From: Acidobacteriota bacterium
GTDB taxonomy: Bacteria; Acidobacteriota; Terriglobia; Bryobacterales; JACQDG01
Assembly: GCA_016201185.1 (NCBI GenBank)
Contig: JACQDG010000468.1
Location: 1 to 11,150 of the forward strand
Direction of reading: 5' to 3'
DNA length: 11,150 bases
The first letter of the stretch is position 1, and each line of letters begins with the position of its first letter. The translations under genes and the position numbers were made by a program. Of the stretch, positions 1 to 7,534 are shown piece after piece. The notes under the pieces were generated by a model. The model made no database searches and was not told where the DNA came from. It saw only the letters and a list, made by a program, of their open reading frames with translations.

Positions 1-720
1 CTGGCCGGCGTCGAGCCCGGCATGCTGCTGCTCGACGTGACGCCGCCCTCGCTGGGCAGCGAGACCATGGGCGGCGTGGTCTCCCGGCTGATTCCCCGCA
101 ACTCCACCATTCCAGCCAGCGCCACCGAAGTCTTAACCACCGGCGTGGACGGCCAGCGGAACGTGCTGATCCACGTGGTGCAGGGCGAGCGCGAGATGGC
201 CGCCGACAACCGCAGCCTGGCCCGTTTCGACTTGAAGGACATTCCGCCCATGCCGGCCGGCATGCCGCGCATCGAGGTTCGCTTCCTGATCGACGCCAAC
301 GGCATCTTGCAGGTCAGCGCCCGCGATCTGCACACGGAACGGGAGCAATCGATCGAGGTGAAGCCTTCCTACGGGCTGACCGATGAGCAGGTCGAGGCCA
401 TGATCGGCGAGTCGGTGGCCAGGGCCGAGGAGGATTTCCGGCGCCGGCAGCTAGTGGAAGCGCGCCTCGAAGCCGACACGATTCTCGCCGCCACCGAGAA
501 GGCCTTGAACCACGATGCCTGGTTTGAAATCACCGAGGAAGAACACCAGGCCATCACCCTCGCACTCAACGAGCTGCGCCTGGCCTATTACGCCGACGAC
601 CACTTGCTCATCCGCCGCCAGATGGACAAGCTAAACCAGGCCGCGCTTCGCCTGGCGACGTTGATGATGGAGACCGCCGTCAAATCGGCCCTGGAAGGGA
701 AGGACGTTCGGGAGGTGTGA
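1..720 (+). CDS. hscA: HscA, Fe-S cluster assembly Hsp70 chaperone (3' end only)
   Basis: This is the C-terminal ~239 residues of the specialised Hsp70 that helps pass Fe-S clusters from the scaffold IscU to target proteins in the cytoplasm; the frame is open to the left edge, so the ATPase domain lies outside. The visible part is the substrate-binding domain: it opens with the linker region (MLLLDVTPPSLG), runs through SLARFDLKDIP and VKPSYGLTDEQVEAMI, and ends in the helical lid. Three features point to HscA rather than DnaK: the VKPSYGLTD block, the absence of a long acidic/glycine tail, and an ending (SALEGKDVREV) resembling the E. coli HscA C-terminus (ALKGHSVDEV). It stops one base before the iscX start, so the two genes are almost certainly co-transcribed. 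No internal stop or frame change is seen. Confidence 0.95.
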   Translation: MAGVEPGMLLLDVTPPSLGSETMGGVVSRLIPRNSTIPASATEVLTTGVDGQRNVLIHVVQGEREMAADNRSLARFDLKDIPPMPAGMPRIEVRFLIDANGILQVSARDLHTEREQSIEVKPSYGLTDEQVEAMIGESVARAEEDFRRRQLVEARLEADTILAATEKALNHDAWFEITEEEHQAITLALNELRLAYYADDHLLIRRQMDKLNQAALRLATLMMETAVKSALEGKDVREV

Positions 721-721
721 G

Positions 722-952
722 ATGCGCGCCCTGAGCTGGGACGACGCGGAGGAAGTTGGTATCGCGCTTTACAAGGCCCGCCCCGAGATCGACCCGCTGA
801 AAATACGCTCGAACGACCTTCACCAGTGGATCACCGAGCTGCCGGATTTCCAGGACGATCCTGCCGGGGCGAACGAGGCCAATTTGGAGGCCATCACGCG
901 TGGTATGAAGAATGGCGCGCCGGGCTGGAGGTGCAAGGTCCATGACCTATGA
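722..952 (+). CDS. iscX: IscX, small acidic Fe-S assembly protein; C-terminus probably frameshifted
   Basis: IscX is a small acidic partner of the cysteine desulfurase IscS that modulates Fe-S cluster assembly. Family signatures are clear up to residue 58: the SWDDAEEVGIALY helix, PEIDP, DLHQWI, FQDDP and NEANLEAI, matching E. coli IscX almost position for position. After LEAI the open frame gives an uncharacteristic basic tail of 18 residues (TRGMKNG to HDL, stop 950-952). The -1 frame from 901 instead encodes WYEEWRAGLEVQGP with a stop at 943-945; the W-x-E/D-E pattern is what IscX proteins normally end with. I therefore infer the loss of one base (or four) around 893-900, as a real mutation or a sequencing error. 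The start at 722 sits directly after the hscA stop. The first 58 residues are confidently assigned, but the C-terminus as read is doubtful. Confidence 0.88.
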   Translation: MRALSWDDAEEVGIALYKARPEIDPLKIRSNDLHQWITELPDFQDDPAGANEANLEAITRGMKNGAPGWRCKVHDL

Positions 953-957
953 TTCCC

Positions 958-987
958 CTGGCATCCGGGCGGCCGGAAGAGTATAAA
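958..987 (+). promoter_or_regulatory. Possible sigma70-type promoter for the UroD-family gene
   Basis: A TATAAA hexamer at 982-987 lies 18 bases after CTGGCA (958-963, 4 of 6 matches to TTGACA). Transcription would begin at about 994, which is the A of the ATG chosen for the next gene, giving a leaderless message. There is no good Shine-Dalgarno sequence before that ATG. The -10 is strong and the -35 mediocre. Confidence 0.4.
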
Positions 988-993
988 AGTGGA

Positions 994-1929
994 ATGAACA
1001 CTTCCAATTTTACGCGACGACATTTTCTGGCCGGCCTGGCCGCGGCGCCTCTTTTCGGGGCGTCTCGCCTGTCGAAGATCGAGCGGGTCCGCCGGGCTCT
1101 AGAGGGTAGGGAAGTGGACCGGCCGCCCTATACCTACTGGTATCACTTTTTGGACGCCGACCAGCCCGGCGAGCGGCACGCCGCCTCCACGCTCGAATAC
1201 CACCGCAAGTTCGACACCGACCTGGTGAAGGTGATGAGCGACTATCCCTTCACCCAGGACCCGGCGAATCCTTTTCCCCAGCAGATCCGCGCGCTCGAGA
1301 TCATTGCCCGGGAGCTGAAGGGGAAAGCCTTGTTCGTGGAGACGATCTTCCAGCCCTTCAACCAGGCCGAGAAGACCTCCTCGCCGGAGAAGGTGAAAGA
1401 GCTGCTGTATTCGAATCCGCAGGCGCTGCTTGACCGGCTGGAGAAGGTCGCCAAGGCCGAGGCCAACCACGCGCGGCTGGCGCTGAAGGCCGGAGCGGCC
1501 GGCATCTTCCTCGCCATCTCAAACGCCAACGACGGCTACCTGACCCGCGAGGAGTACAAGAAGTTCAGCGAGCCTTTCGACCGCATGGTGCTCGAAGGAG
1601 CCCAGGGAGCGGAGTTGAACACCCTGCACCTGCACGGGGCCAAGCTGTACCTTGACCTGTTCTACGACTGGCCGGCGCGTGTGATTCAGCATTCCGTAGC
1701 GGCCACTGGGATTCCTCTGCGGGCAGCGCGCGAGCATTACAGCGGCGTGCTGATGGGAGGGGTGGACGAAATCCACTTCAAGGAGCTGACCGAGGAGCAG
1801 ATGCGCGAGCAGATTCAGCGGGCCCGCGCCGAGGCTGCCCCGAAGTGGATCCTGGCGCCGGGCTGCTCCGTGCCTAACGACACTCCCGACTCGCAGCTTT
1901 TGAAGTTCAACCGCGTGATTGTCAGCTAG
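994..1929 (+). CDS. Tat-exported uroporphyrinogen decarboxylase-superfamily protein
   Basis: This 311-residue protein belongs to the UroD/corrinoid-methyltransferase superfamily. Family features are the N-terminal RVRRALEGREVDRPP, the FDTDLVKVM segment, GGVDEIHFKELT and the closing ILAPGCSVPNDTP. Housekeeping HemE is cytoplasmic, but here the start at 994 places a twin-arginine leader at the very N-terminus (TRRHFLAG, Arg8-Arg9, then an Ala/Leu stretch to about residue 24), which implies export of a folded, possibly cofactor-bound protein. An ATG at 949 in the same frame would add 15 residues in front of the Tat motif and overlap the putative promoter, so I prefer 994. MtaA/CmuA-type methyltransferases use a His-x-Cys...Cys zinc site; the equivalent place here reads LHLHGAK (His212, His214), and Cys291 is kept in APGCS. 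The substrate is unknown. It is probably not a haem-pathway UroD. The next gene, 47 bases on, also encodes an exported protein. Confidence 0.82.
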   Translation: MNTSNFTRRHFLAGLAAAPLFGASRLSKIERVRRALEGREVDRPPYTYWYHFLDADQPGERHAASTLEYHRKFDTDLVKVMSDYPFTQDPANPFPQQIRALEIIARELKGKALFVETIFQPFNQAEKTSSPEKVKELLYSNPQALLDRLEKVAKAEANHARLALKAGAAGIFLAISNANDGYLTREEYKKFSEPFDRMVLEGAQGAELNTLHLHGAKLYLDLFYDWPARVIQHSVAATGIPLRAAREHYSGVLMGGVDEIHFKELTEEQMREQIQRARAEAAPKWILAPGCSVPNDTPDSQLLKFNRVIVS

Positions 1930-1964
1930 GGATGGCGGCGGCACCTACGCTGATGGCCCAGGTG

Positions 1965-1970
1965 TACAAT
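1965..1970 (+). promoter_or_regulatory. Possible -10 element (TACAAT) before the ADP-ribosylglycohydrolase gene
   Basis: TACAAT ends six bases before the ATG at 1977, so a transcript from it would begin at about that ATG. No recognisable -35 hexamer lies at the right distance and no Shine-Dalgarno precedes the ATG. An identical hexamer stands in a similar position before the hicB-like gene on the other strand. Confidence 0.35.
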
Positions 1971-1976
1971 TGCCTC

Positions 1977-3521
1977 ATGCGTCGCCTAATTCTCGCCGCC
2001 GTTATGGTGCTTTCGTCCGTCGTTTTTCTTCTTTCCGCCGACCGGGGACCGTTCCGCGAAATCCGCCTGGCTGACCTCAGGGACAAGATCGAGGGCGGTT
2101 GGGCCGGGCAGATGATCGGGGTCAGCTTCGGGGCGCCCACCGAGTTCCGCTACCGAGAAAAAATCAACGAGGACGATCTGCCGACCTGGACCCTGGACAG
2201 CGTGGCGAACGCCATCGATCAGGACGACCTTTACGTGGACATGACCTTCGCCAAGGTGCTGGACGAGAAAGGCCTCGACGCCACGACTGAAGACTTTGGC
2301 GCCATGTTCAAGGACGCGAAGTATCACCTCTGGCACGCCAACCTGGCCGCTCGCCGCGCGCTGAAGCGCGGGGTTCCGGCCGCGCTCTCCGGCACGCCCC
2401 GCTACAACGCTCACGCCAACGACATCGATTTCCAGATCGAGTCGGACTTCATCGGCTTGATGGCGCCGGGCTTGCCCCAGGCGGCCAACGACCTCTGCTA
2501 CCGCGCCGGCCGGGTGATGAACTACGGCGACGGCATCTACGGCGGCATGTTCGTTTCCGGCATGTATGCTGCGGCCTTCTTCGAGGCCGACCCGCGCAAA
2601 GTGGTCCAGGCGGGGCTGGCGTCGATCCCGGCGCAGAGCCCGTATGGGCGAGTGATCGCCGATGTGCTCGCCTGGTCGCAGCAATACCCGGACGATTGGC
2701 GCAAGGTGTGGCATCTGATCGACGAGAAGTGGAATAAGCGCGAACCCTGCCCGGAAGGAGCGCTGCGGCCGTTTAACATCGACGCCAAGCTGAACGGCGC
2801 CTTCATCGCCCTGGGTCTGCTCTATGGCGGCGGAGACTTCTGGAAGACCATGGAAGTGGCCACGCGCGCCGGGCAGGATAGCGACTGCAATCCCTCGAAC
2901 GCCTGTGGCGTGCTCGGGGTGATGATCGGCTACAGGCGCATTCCGGAGCGGTGGAAGCAGGGCATCTCGAAGCTGGCCGACCAGAAATTCAACTTCACCG
3001 ACTTTTCGTTCCACACCATCGTGGCGAGCACGGAGCAAAGGGCCATCGCTTTGGTCGAGCGGAACGGCGGGCGGGTGGAGGGCGACAAGCTGATCGCCAA
3101 GGTGCAGTCGCCTAAACCGCCTAAGCTCGAGGTGTGGGACGACTACGGCTCGCCGGCGGAGCGCGTCGCTGTTTCCGATTCCCGCTGGCAGTGGAAGGGA
3201 AGATGGCGCCTGGAAAAGCAAACCCGTGTCGCGGGTCAAAAAGACGCCGAGGCCTCGATCCGCTTCCAGGGCACGGGAGTCATCGTCACGGGAACCTATC
3301 TGCCCAATGGCGGCAAGGCCGATGTCTACCTCGACGGCAAGTTGGATCGAACCGTGGACGTCTGTCCGGATGAAGAACAGCAGAAGACGGGCGAAGACAT
3401 CTGGCACGCCTTCGGCCTGAAGAGCGGCGAGCACACGGTGCGCCTCGTTGTGCGAGGCGAGCCGTACAGGGAATCCAAGGGCACCGAGATCGCCATTGAA
3501 GACCTGGTGGTGTTCCGATAG
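1977..3521 (+). CDS. Secreted ADP-ribosylglycohydrolase-fold protein with C-terminal beta domain
   Basis: This protein of 514 residues starts with a Sec-type signal peptide (MRRLILAAVMVLSSVVFLLSA). Residues ~30-360 match the all-helical ADP-ribosylglycohydrolase family: GGWAGQMIGVSFGAPTEF (40-57) in place of the usual G-x-x-x-GDALGAP, QDDLYVDMTF (82-91) for the TDDT-M block, and AGQDSDCNPSNACGVLG (298-314) for the metal-binding GxDxDxN motif, with Asp301 and Asp303 kept. Known members remove ADP-ribose from proteins or small molecules using Mg ions, but many bacterial paralogues are uncharacterised. From about residue 385 to the end is a second, beta-rich domain (GTGVIVTGTY, KADVYLDGK, GEHTVRLVVRGE), plausibly a carbohydrate- or ligand-binding sandwich. 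The start at 1977 is chosen over an in-frame ATG at 1932 because it gives a clean signal peptide and follows a TACAAT box. Substrate unknown; an extracytoplasmic N-glycoside is a guess. Confidence 0.82.
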   Translation: MRRLILAAVMVLSSVVFLLSADRGPFREIRLADLRDKIEGGWAGQMIGVSFGAPTEFRYREKINEDDLPTWTLDSVANAIDQDDLYVDMTFAKVLDEKGLDATTEDFGAMFKDAKYHLWHANLAARRALKRGVPAALSGTPRYNAHANDIDFQIESDFIGLMAPGLPQAANDLCYRAGRVMNYGDGIYGGMFVSGMYAAAFFEADPRKVVQAGLASIPAQSPYGRVIADVLAWSQQYPDDWRKVWHLIDEKWNKREPCPEGALRPFNIDAKLNGAFIALGLLYGGGDFWKTMEVATRAGQDSDCNPSNACGVLGVMIGYRRIPERWKQGISKLADQKFNFTDFSFHTIVASTEQRAIALVERNGGRVEGDKLIAKVQSPKPPKLEVWDDYGSPAERVAVSDSRWQWKGRWRLEKQTRVAGQKDAEASIRFQGTGVIVTGTYLPNGGKADVYLDGKLDRTVDVCPDEEQQKTGEDIWHAFGLKSGEHTVRLVVRGEPYRESKGTEIAIEDLVVFR

Positions 3522-3549
3522 CAGCCGGCGCCGGCCGGCAACTTAGATC

Positions 3550-4758
3550 ATGGAGTGGCTGCCAGCAGTTCTCGGTTTTCTGATCGGCGCTGTGCTCGCG
3601 TGGGCAATCGCCACGGCCCGCAGCAAGGCCCGATCGGCTGCCGCTGAGGCGCGGGAGCAGGAGGTGCGGCAGCAGTTTCAATCGAGGGATACGGAGCTGC
3701 ACGACGTCCGCGAGAAACTGGCCGATTCGGAGAGGACCAGGGTGGCTGCGGAAACCCTGGCCGGCGACACGGAAAGAAACCTGCTCCAGCAGAGGGTTCT
3801 TTTGGAAGAGGCAAGAAATAAGCTGGGAGAAACGTTCCGATCGCTGGTTCACCCCCTCGAGGAAGCTTTGTCCGGCTATCAGCGAGCCACCAGCGGGGAG
3901 CTGGGCTCCGTGGCTGAACAGCTTCGAGGAGTGGCCCAAGCCGAAGGGAAGCTGCAAGCCGAAACGGCCCGGCTGGTCAACGCCTTGCGCTCGCACCAGG
4001 CTCGCGGCCGCTGGGGAGAAATCACCCTTCGCAGGATTGTGGAGCTGGCCGGGATGTCCTCCTATTGCGATTTCTCAGAGCAGGAAAGCGTGAGCACGGA
4101 GGATGGCCGCCTGCGCCCGGACATGATTGTCAAGCTGCCGGCAGATCGGGTGGTGGTGGTCGATTCGAAAGTGCCCCTGGAAGGCTACCTCGACGCTTTA
4201 GAAGCAGTGACCGAAGAGGAGCGGGAAGCCGCCCTGACGAGACACGTCGCCCAGGTCAACCAGCACATCGCCAGGCTGGCCGCCAAGGAATACTGGAGCC
4301 AGTTCTCCGCGTCCTCGGAGTTTGTTGTTCTTTTCATTCCCAACGATTCCTTCCTGGCCGCTGCGGCGGAAAGAGATCGCAACCTGCTCGAAACGGCGCT
4401 GGCCAAGAGGATCGTTATTGCTACTCCTGCGACGCTGTTTGCGCTGCTGCGGGCCATTGAGTATGGCTGGCGCCAGGCCAAGCTGGCTGATAACGCCCAG
4501 CGCATCAGCGAACTGGGCCAGGAACTCTACGACCGTCTGGCCACATGGGCCGAGCATTTGAACAAGGTGGGCGCCGCGCTGCGTGATGCCATGGAATCCT
4601 ACAACGCTGCCGTTGGTTCGCTCGAAATGCGCGTCTTTCCCGCCGCTCGCAAGTTCAAGGAGCTGGGCGCTGGCGGCAAGAGAGAGATCGAAGAGCTTGA
4701 ATCCATCGAGCAGGCGCCGCGCCCGCTGACAGCCCCGGAACGGGAAGAGCGCCCCTAA
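3550..4758 (+). CDS. rmuC: RmuC family DNA recombination/nuclease-like protein
   Basis: RmuC proteins limit recombination at inverted repeats and carry a core resembling the PD-(D/E)xK nuclease fold; the biochemical role is still poorly defined. This 402-residue protein has one N-terminal membrane anchor (residues 3-22, LPAVLGFLIGAVLAWAIA), a charged coiled coil (about 28-110), and then the family core: ARGRWGEITL (151-160), RPDMIVKLP (189-197), VVVVDSKVPLEGYL (201-214), LFIPND (261-266) and ATPATLFALLR (291-301). The Asp190 and DSK (205-207) positions fit the expected acidic/lysine nuclease residues. The C-terminal tail is charged and proline-rich. Length is in the usual 350-500 range. It starts 28 bases after the preceding gene, over a GC-rich palindrome; no convincing promoter or ribosome-binding site was found, so co-transcription with the upstream gene is possible. 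Confidence 0.92.
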   Translation: MEWLPAVLGFLIGAVLAWAIATARSKARSAAAEAREQEVRQQFQSRDTELHDVREKLADSERTRVAAETLAGDTERNLLQQRVLLEEARNKLGETFRSLVHPLEEALSGYQRATSGELGSVAEQLRGVAQAEGKLQAETARLVNALRSHQARGRWGEITLRRIVELAGMSSYCDFSEQESVSTEDGRLRPDMIVKLPADRVVVVDSKVPLEGYLDALEAVTEEEREAALTRHVAQVNQHIARLAAKEYWSQFSASSEFVVLFIPNDSFLAAAAERDRNLLETALAKRIVIATPATLFALLRAIEYGWRQAKLADNAQRISELGQELYDRLATWAEHLNKVGAALRDAMESYNAAVGSLEMRVFPAARKFKELGAGGKREIEELESIEQAPRPLTAPEREERP

Positions 4759-4770
4759 CCAATCCATTGC

Positions 4771-4800
4771 TTGACCCGCGGGCCTCCGGGCGGATAGACT
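4771..4800 (+). promoter_or_regulatory. Sigma70-type promoter for the PSCyt-DUF1501 operon
   Basis: TTGACC (4771-4776) and TAGACT (4795-4800) are separated by 18 bases, the best -35/-10 pair in the window. Transcription should begin near 4807, four to five bases before the ATG at 4812. This excludes the in-frame ATG at 4767 as the translation start and separates the operon from rmuC. Confidence 0.65.
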
Positions 4801-4811
4801 CACGTTTAAAG

Positions 4812-7514
4812 ATGCGTGGCTTTCTTCACAGTTCGCGGCTTGTTTTGCCGAGTCTCGCGCTTTTGCTGACGCCGGCGCTGTGTGCGGATACGCCCGCCGA
4901 TCCGCGCGAGTTTTTCGAGATGCGGATCCGGCCGTTGCTGGCTAACAATTGCTTTGCCTGCCACACCGTCTCCCGGATGGGCGGGCTGGAGATGACCTCG
5001 CGGGAATCATTCCTGAAGGGCGGCAACTCCGGCCCGGCGATCGTCCCCGGGAACCCCGAGCAGAGCCTGCTGATCCAGGCCGTCAGCCACACTCACGAAC
5101 GGTTGAAGATGCCGCCGCAGGGGAACCTTAAGGACACGGAGATCGCCGACCTGGTGGCGTGGGTGAAGGCCGGAGCGATCTGGCCGGAATTGAAGGAGAC
5201 GCCGGCCGCGGCGCCGAAGGGCAAAGATTACGTCATCACGCCGTCGCAGCGGGCCTTCTGGTCCTTTCAGCCGGCTCGCAAGCCCGATCCGCCGAAAGTA
5301 AAGGATAAATCCTGGCCCAAGGCGTCCATCGACCATTTCATCCTGGCGAAGCTGGAGGAGCGCGGGCTGAAGCCCGTGAAGCCCGCCGACAAGCGGACGC
5401 TGATCCGGCGCGCCACCTATGACCTGATCGGCCTGCCGCCCACGCCGGAAGAGGTTGATGCTTTCCTGCAAGACTCCTCGCCGCAGGCCTTCGCTAAGGT
5501 GGTGGACCGGCTGCTCGCCTCACCGCATTACGGGGAGCGCTGGGGCCGCTACTGGCTCGACGTGGCCCGCTACTCCGACGAAAGGCTGAACTCCACGCAG
5601 GAGGATCCCTACCCCAACGCCTTCCGCTACCGGGACTGGGTGATCCAGGCCTTCAACGGGGATATGCCGTTCGACCTTTTCCTGAAGGCGCAGATCGCCG
5701 GCGACCTCCTCGACGGCAAAGGCGAAGGGAAACTTCCTGCGGGGCTCGGATTTTACGGCCTGCGCCCGGAATTTCAGGACGACCGCGTAGACGCCACCAC
5801 GCGCGGCTTTTTAGGTCTGACGGTGGCCTGCGCGCAGTGTCACGACCACAAGTTCGATCCCATCCCCACCAAAGATTACTATTCACTGCTCGGCGTTTTC
5901 ACGAGCACCGATTATGCAGAGATTCCGCTGGCGCCGCCCGACGTGGTGAAAGATTGGCAGGAGCGCAAGAAGAAGGTCGATGCGCAGGAGGCGGCTATCA
6001 AGGATTTCATCCAGGCCCAGAGCACACAGCTCGCGGAGATTTTCGCCCCCAGGACCGTCCGCTACATGACCGCCGCCTGGAAAGTGCTCGGCCCGCAAAA
6101 GCAGGAACTCATGGCGGTGGCCCAGAAGGATTCCCTGGATCAGGAAACACTGGAGCGCTGGGTAGCCTATTTGCAGAATCCGCAGCGGGAACATCCGTAT
6201 CTGAAGGCGTGGGACGAAATGCTGGCGCGCGGCGGAGCGGAGGAGGACGCCCGGAGGACAGCCGAGGCCTTCCAGGATCTGCTCCTGGGCGTCAACGGGG
6301 AGAAGAAGTCGATCGACGAAAAGAACTTCATCACCCTGGGCGGGTCCAAGGACCGTGAAAAGCTGAGCGACGCCAATTTGCTTTCGCTCGAAAGGGACAA
6401 ATATTTTCTGTGGCGGGACTTTTTCTCGGACCGCAAGCCGGGCATGAACTGGAAGTTCGAAGGCGGCGTGGTCCATTACGGGGAAAAGAAGATTGACCGG
6501 TTCCTGCACGGCGAGTGGAAGACGCACCTGGAGGCGATGCGGACGAATCTCGAAGTGCTGAAGCGCGCTCTGCCGCCGCAATATCCCTTCCTGCACGCCA
6601 TCAAGGATGCCGCCAAGCCCGCCAACGAACGGCTCCATATCCGGGGCAGTGAGACGAACCTCGGCGAAGAGGTTCCGCGGCACTTTGTTTCCATTTTGTG
6701 CGACAAAGAGCCGCCGCCGTTCACCAAAGGGAGCGGGCGCCTGGAGCTGGCGGAGGCCATCGCCAGCCCGAAAAATCCGCTGACGGCGCGGGTGATGGCG
6801 AACCGCATCTGGCAGCATCACTTCGGCAGCGGCATTGTGCGAACGCCGAGCAATTTCGGCCAACTGGGCGAGCGGCCAAGCCATCCGGAATTGCTGGATT
6901 ACCTCGCCGCGCGGTTCATCGAAAACGAGTGGTCGGTCAAGGCCATGCACCGCGAGATCATGCTTTCGGCGGCTTATGCCCTGAGCGCCGAAAGTTCGGC
7001 GGAGAACTACGCCGTCGATCCGGAAAACCGGTTGCTGTGGCGCTCGAACCGCCGGCGTCTCGACGCGGAGGCCTTGCGGGATTCGTTGCTGTTTGTTTCC
7101 GGAAACCTGGAGCTGAGCGTGGCCGGGCCGCCCGTGCGGTTCGGCGATGAGAACCGCCGCCGCGCCGTTTACGGCTATGTCAGCCGCATTAAGCCGGACG
7201 GTTTGCTGTCCCTGTTCGATTTTCCCAACCCCAACACCACCAGTGAGCGGCGCATCGACACCAACGTCCCCTTGCAGCGCCTGTTTTTCTTGAACAGCAG
7301 CCTGATCCAGAAACAGGCTGAAGCGCTGGCGAAGAGGCTCCAGACCGATTCCGATGCGGGCAAGATCCGCAAGGCCTACCGGCTGCTATACGGCCGGGAG
7401 CCGATCCGGAAGGAAACGGAGCTGGGGCTGGAATTCCTGCGGTCTGGCAAGGATGCCTGGGCGGAATACGCGCAAGTGCTGCTCAGCTCGAATGAGTTTC
7501 TGTTTGTGGATTGA
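4812..7514 (+). CDS. Planctomycete-type cytochrome c protein (PSCyt1-DUF1549-DUF1553)
   Basis: This 900-residue exported protein has a signal peptide (cleavage likely after Ala25, PALCA/DT) and three regions. A short c-type cytochrome domain (about 30-125) has the haem motif NNCFACH (Cys47, Cys50, His51) and a candidate distal Met in LKMPP (Met100). A DUF1549/PSCyt2 region (about 170-370) has SIDHFILAKLE, GLPPTPEEV, HYGERWGRYWLDVARYSD and a second CxxCH (CAQCHDHKFDP, Cys340, Cys343, His344). A DUF1553/PSD1 region fills the C-terminus (ELAEAIASPKNPLTARVMANRIW, GIVRTPSNFGQLGERPSHPELL). Such proteins are abundant in Planctomycetes and some Acidobacteria and nearly always lie beside a DUF1501 gene, as here; a role in extracytoplasmic oxidation or binding of polysaccharide is often suggested but not proven. 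The start at 4812 follows the promoter and gives the leader at the N-terminus. The next gene begins 20 bases after the stop. Confidence 0.93.
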   Translation: MRGFLHSSRLVLPSLALLLTPALCADTPADPREFFEMRIRPLLANNCFACHTVSRMGGLEMTSRESFLKGGNSGPAIVPGNPEQSLLIQAVSHTHERLKMPPQGNLKDTEIADLVAWVKAGAIWPELKETPAAAPKGKDYVITPSQRAFWSFQPARKPDPPKVKDKSWPKASIDHFILAKLEERGLKPVKPADKRTLIRRATYDLIGLPPTPEEVDAFLQDSSPQAFAKVVDRLLASPHYGERWGRYWLDVARYSDERLNSTQEDPYPNAFRYRDWVIQAFNGDMPFDLFLKAQIAGDLLDGKGEGKLPAGLGFYGLRPEFQDDRVDATTRGFLGLTVACAQCHDHKFDPIPTKDYYSLLGVFTSTDYAEIPLAPPDVVKDWQERKKKVDAQEAAIKDFIQAQSTQLAEIFAPRTVRYMTAAWKVLGPQKQELMAVAQKDSLDQETLERWVAYLQNPQREHPYLKAWDEMLARGGAEEDARRTAEAFQDLLLGVNGEKKSIDEKNFITLGGSKDREKLSDANLLSLERDKYFLWRDFFSDRKPGMNWKFEGGVVHYGEKKIDRFLHGEWKTHLEAMRTNLEVLKRALPPQYPFLHAIKDAAKPANERLHIRGSETNLGEEVPRHFVSILCDKEPPPFTKGSGRLELAEAIASPKNPLTARVMANRIWQHHFGSGIVRTPSNFGQLGERPSHPELLDYLAARFIENEWSVKAMHREIMLSAAYALSAESSAENYAVDPENRLLWRSNRRRLDAEALRDSLLFVSGNLELSVAGPPVRFGDENRRRAVYGYVSRIKPDGLLSLFDFPNPNTTSERRIDTNVPLQRLFFLNSSLIQKQAEALAKRLQTDSDAGKIRKAYRLLYGREPIRKETELGLEFLRSGKDAWAEYAQVLLSSNEFLFVD

Positions 7515-7523
7515 GGATTGAAG

Positions 7524-7528
7524 AGAGG
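7524..7528 (+). promoter_or_regulatory. Shine-Dalgarno AGAGG fixing the DUF1501 start
   Basis: AGAGG within GAAGAGAGG lies six bases before the ATG at 7535. It supports that start over the in-frame TTG at 7511, which overlaps the preceding stop codon. Confidence 0.65.
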
Positions 7529-7534
7529 CGCACC

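Noticed and set aside
1986..3434. A 482-codon open frame on the minus strand opposite the ADP-ribosylglycohydrolase gene
   Set aside because: It is an antisense shadow of a high-G+C gene: rich in Arg, His, Val and Gly with no domain logic, while the plus strand has clear family motifs and a signal peptide.
3496..3524. Possible promoter for rmuC (TTGAAG, 17 bases, TAGCAG)
   Set aside because: The -10 matches only three of six bases and lies inside the preceding stop region; chance is as likely.
3524..3535. Perfect 12-base palindrome GCCGGCGCCGGC between the ADP-ribosylglycohydrolase gene and rmuC, considered as a terminator
   Set aside because: It has no loop and no following T-run, and such GC palindromes arise easily in this composition. 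I do not call it a terminator.
5883..6950. A 355-codon open frame on the minus strand inside the PSCyt gene
   Set aside because: It lies fully within a well-supported coding region and its translation has no recognisable motif.
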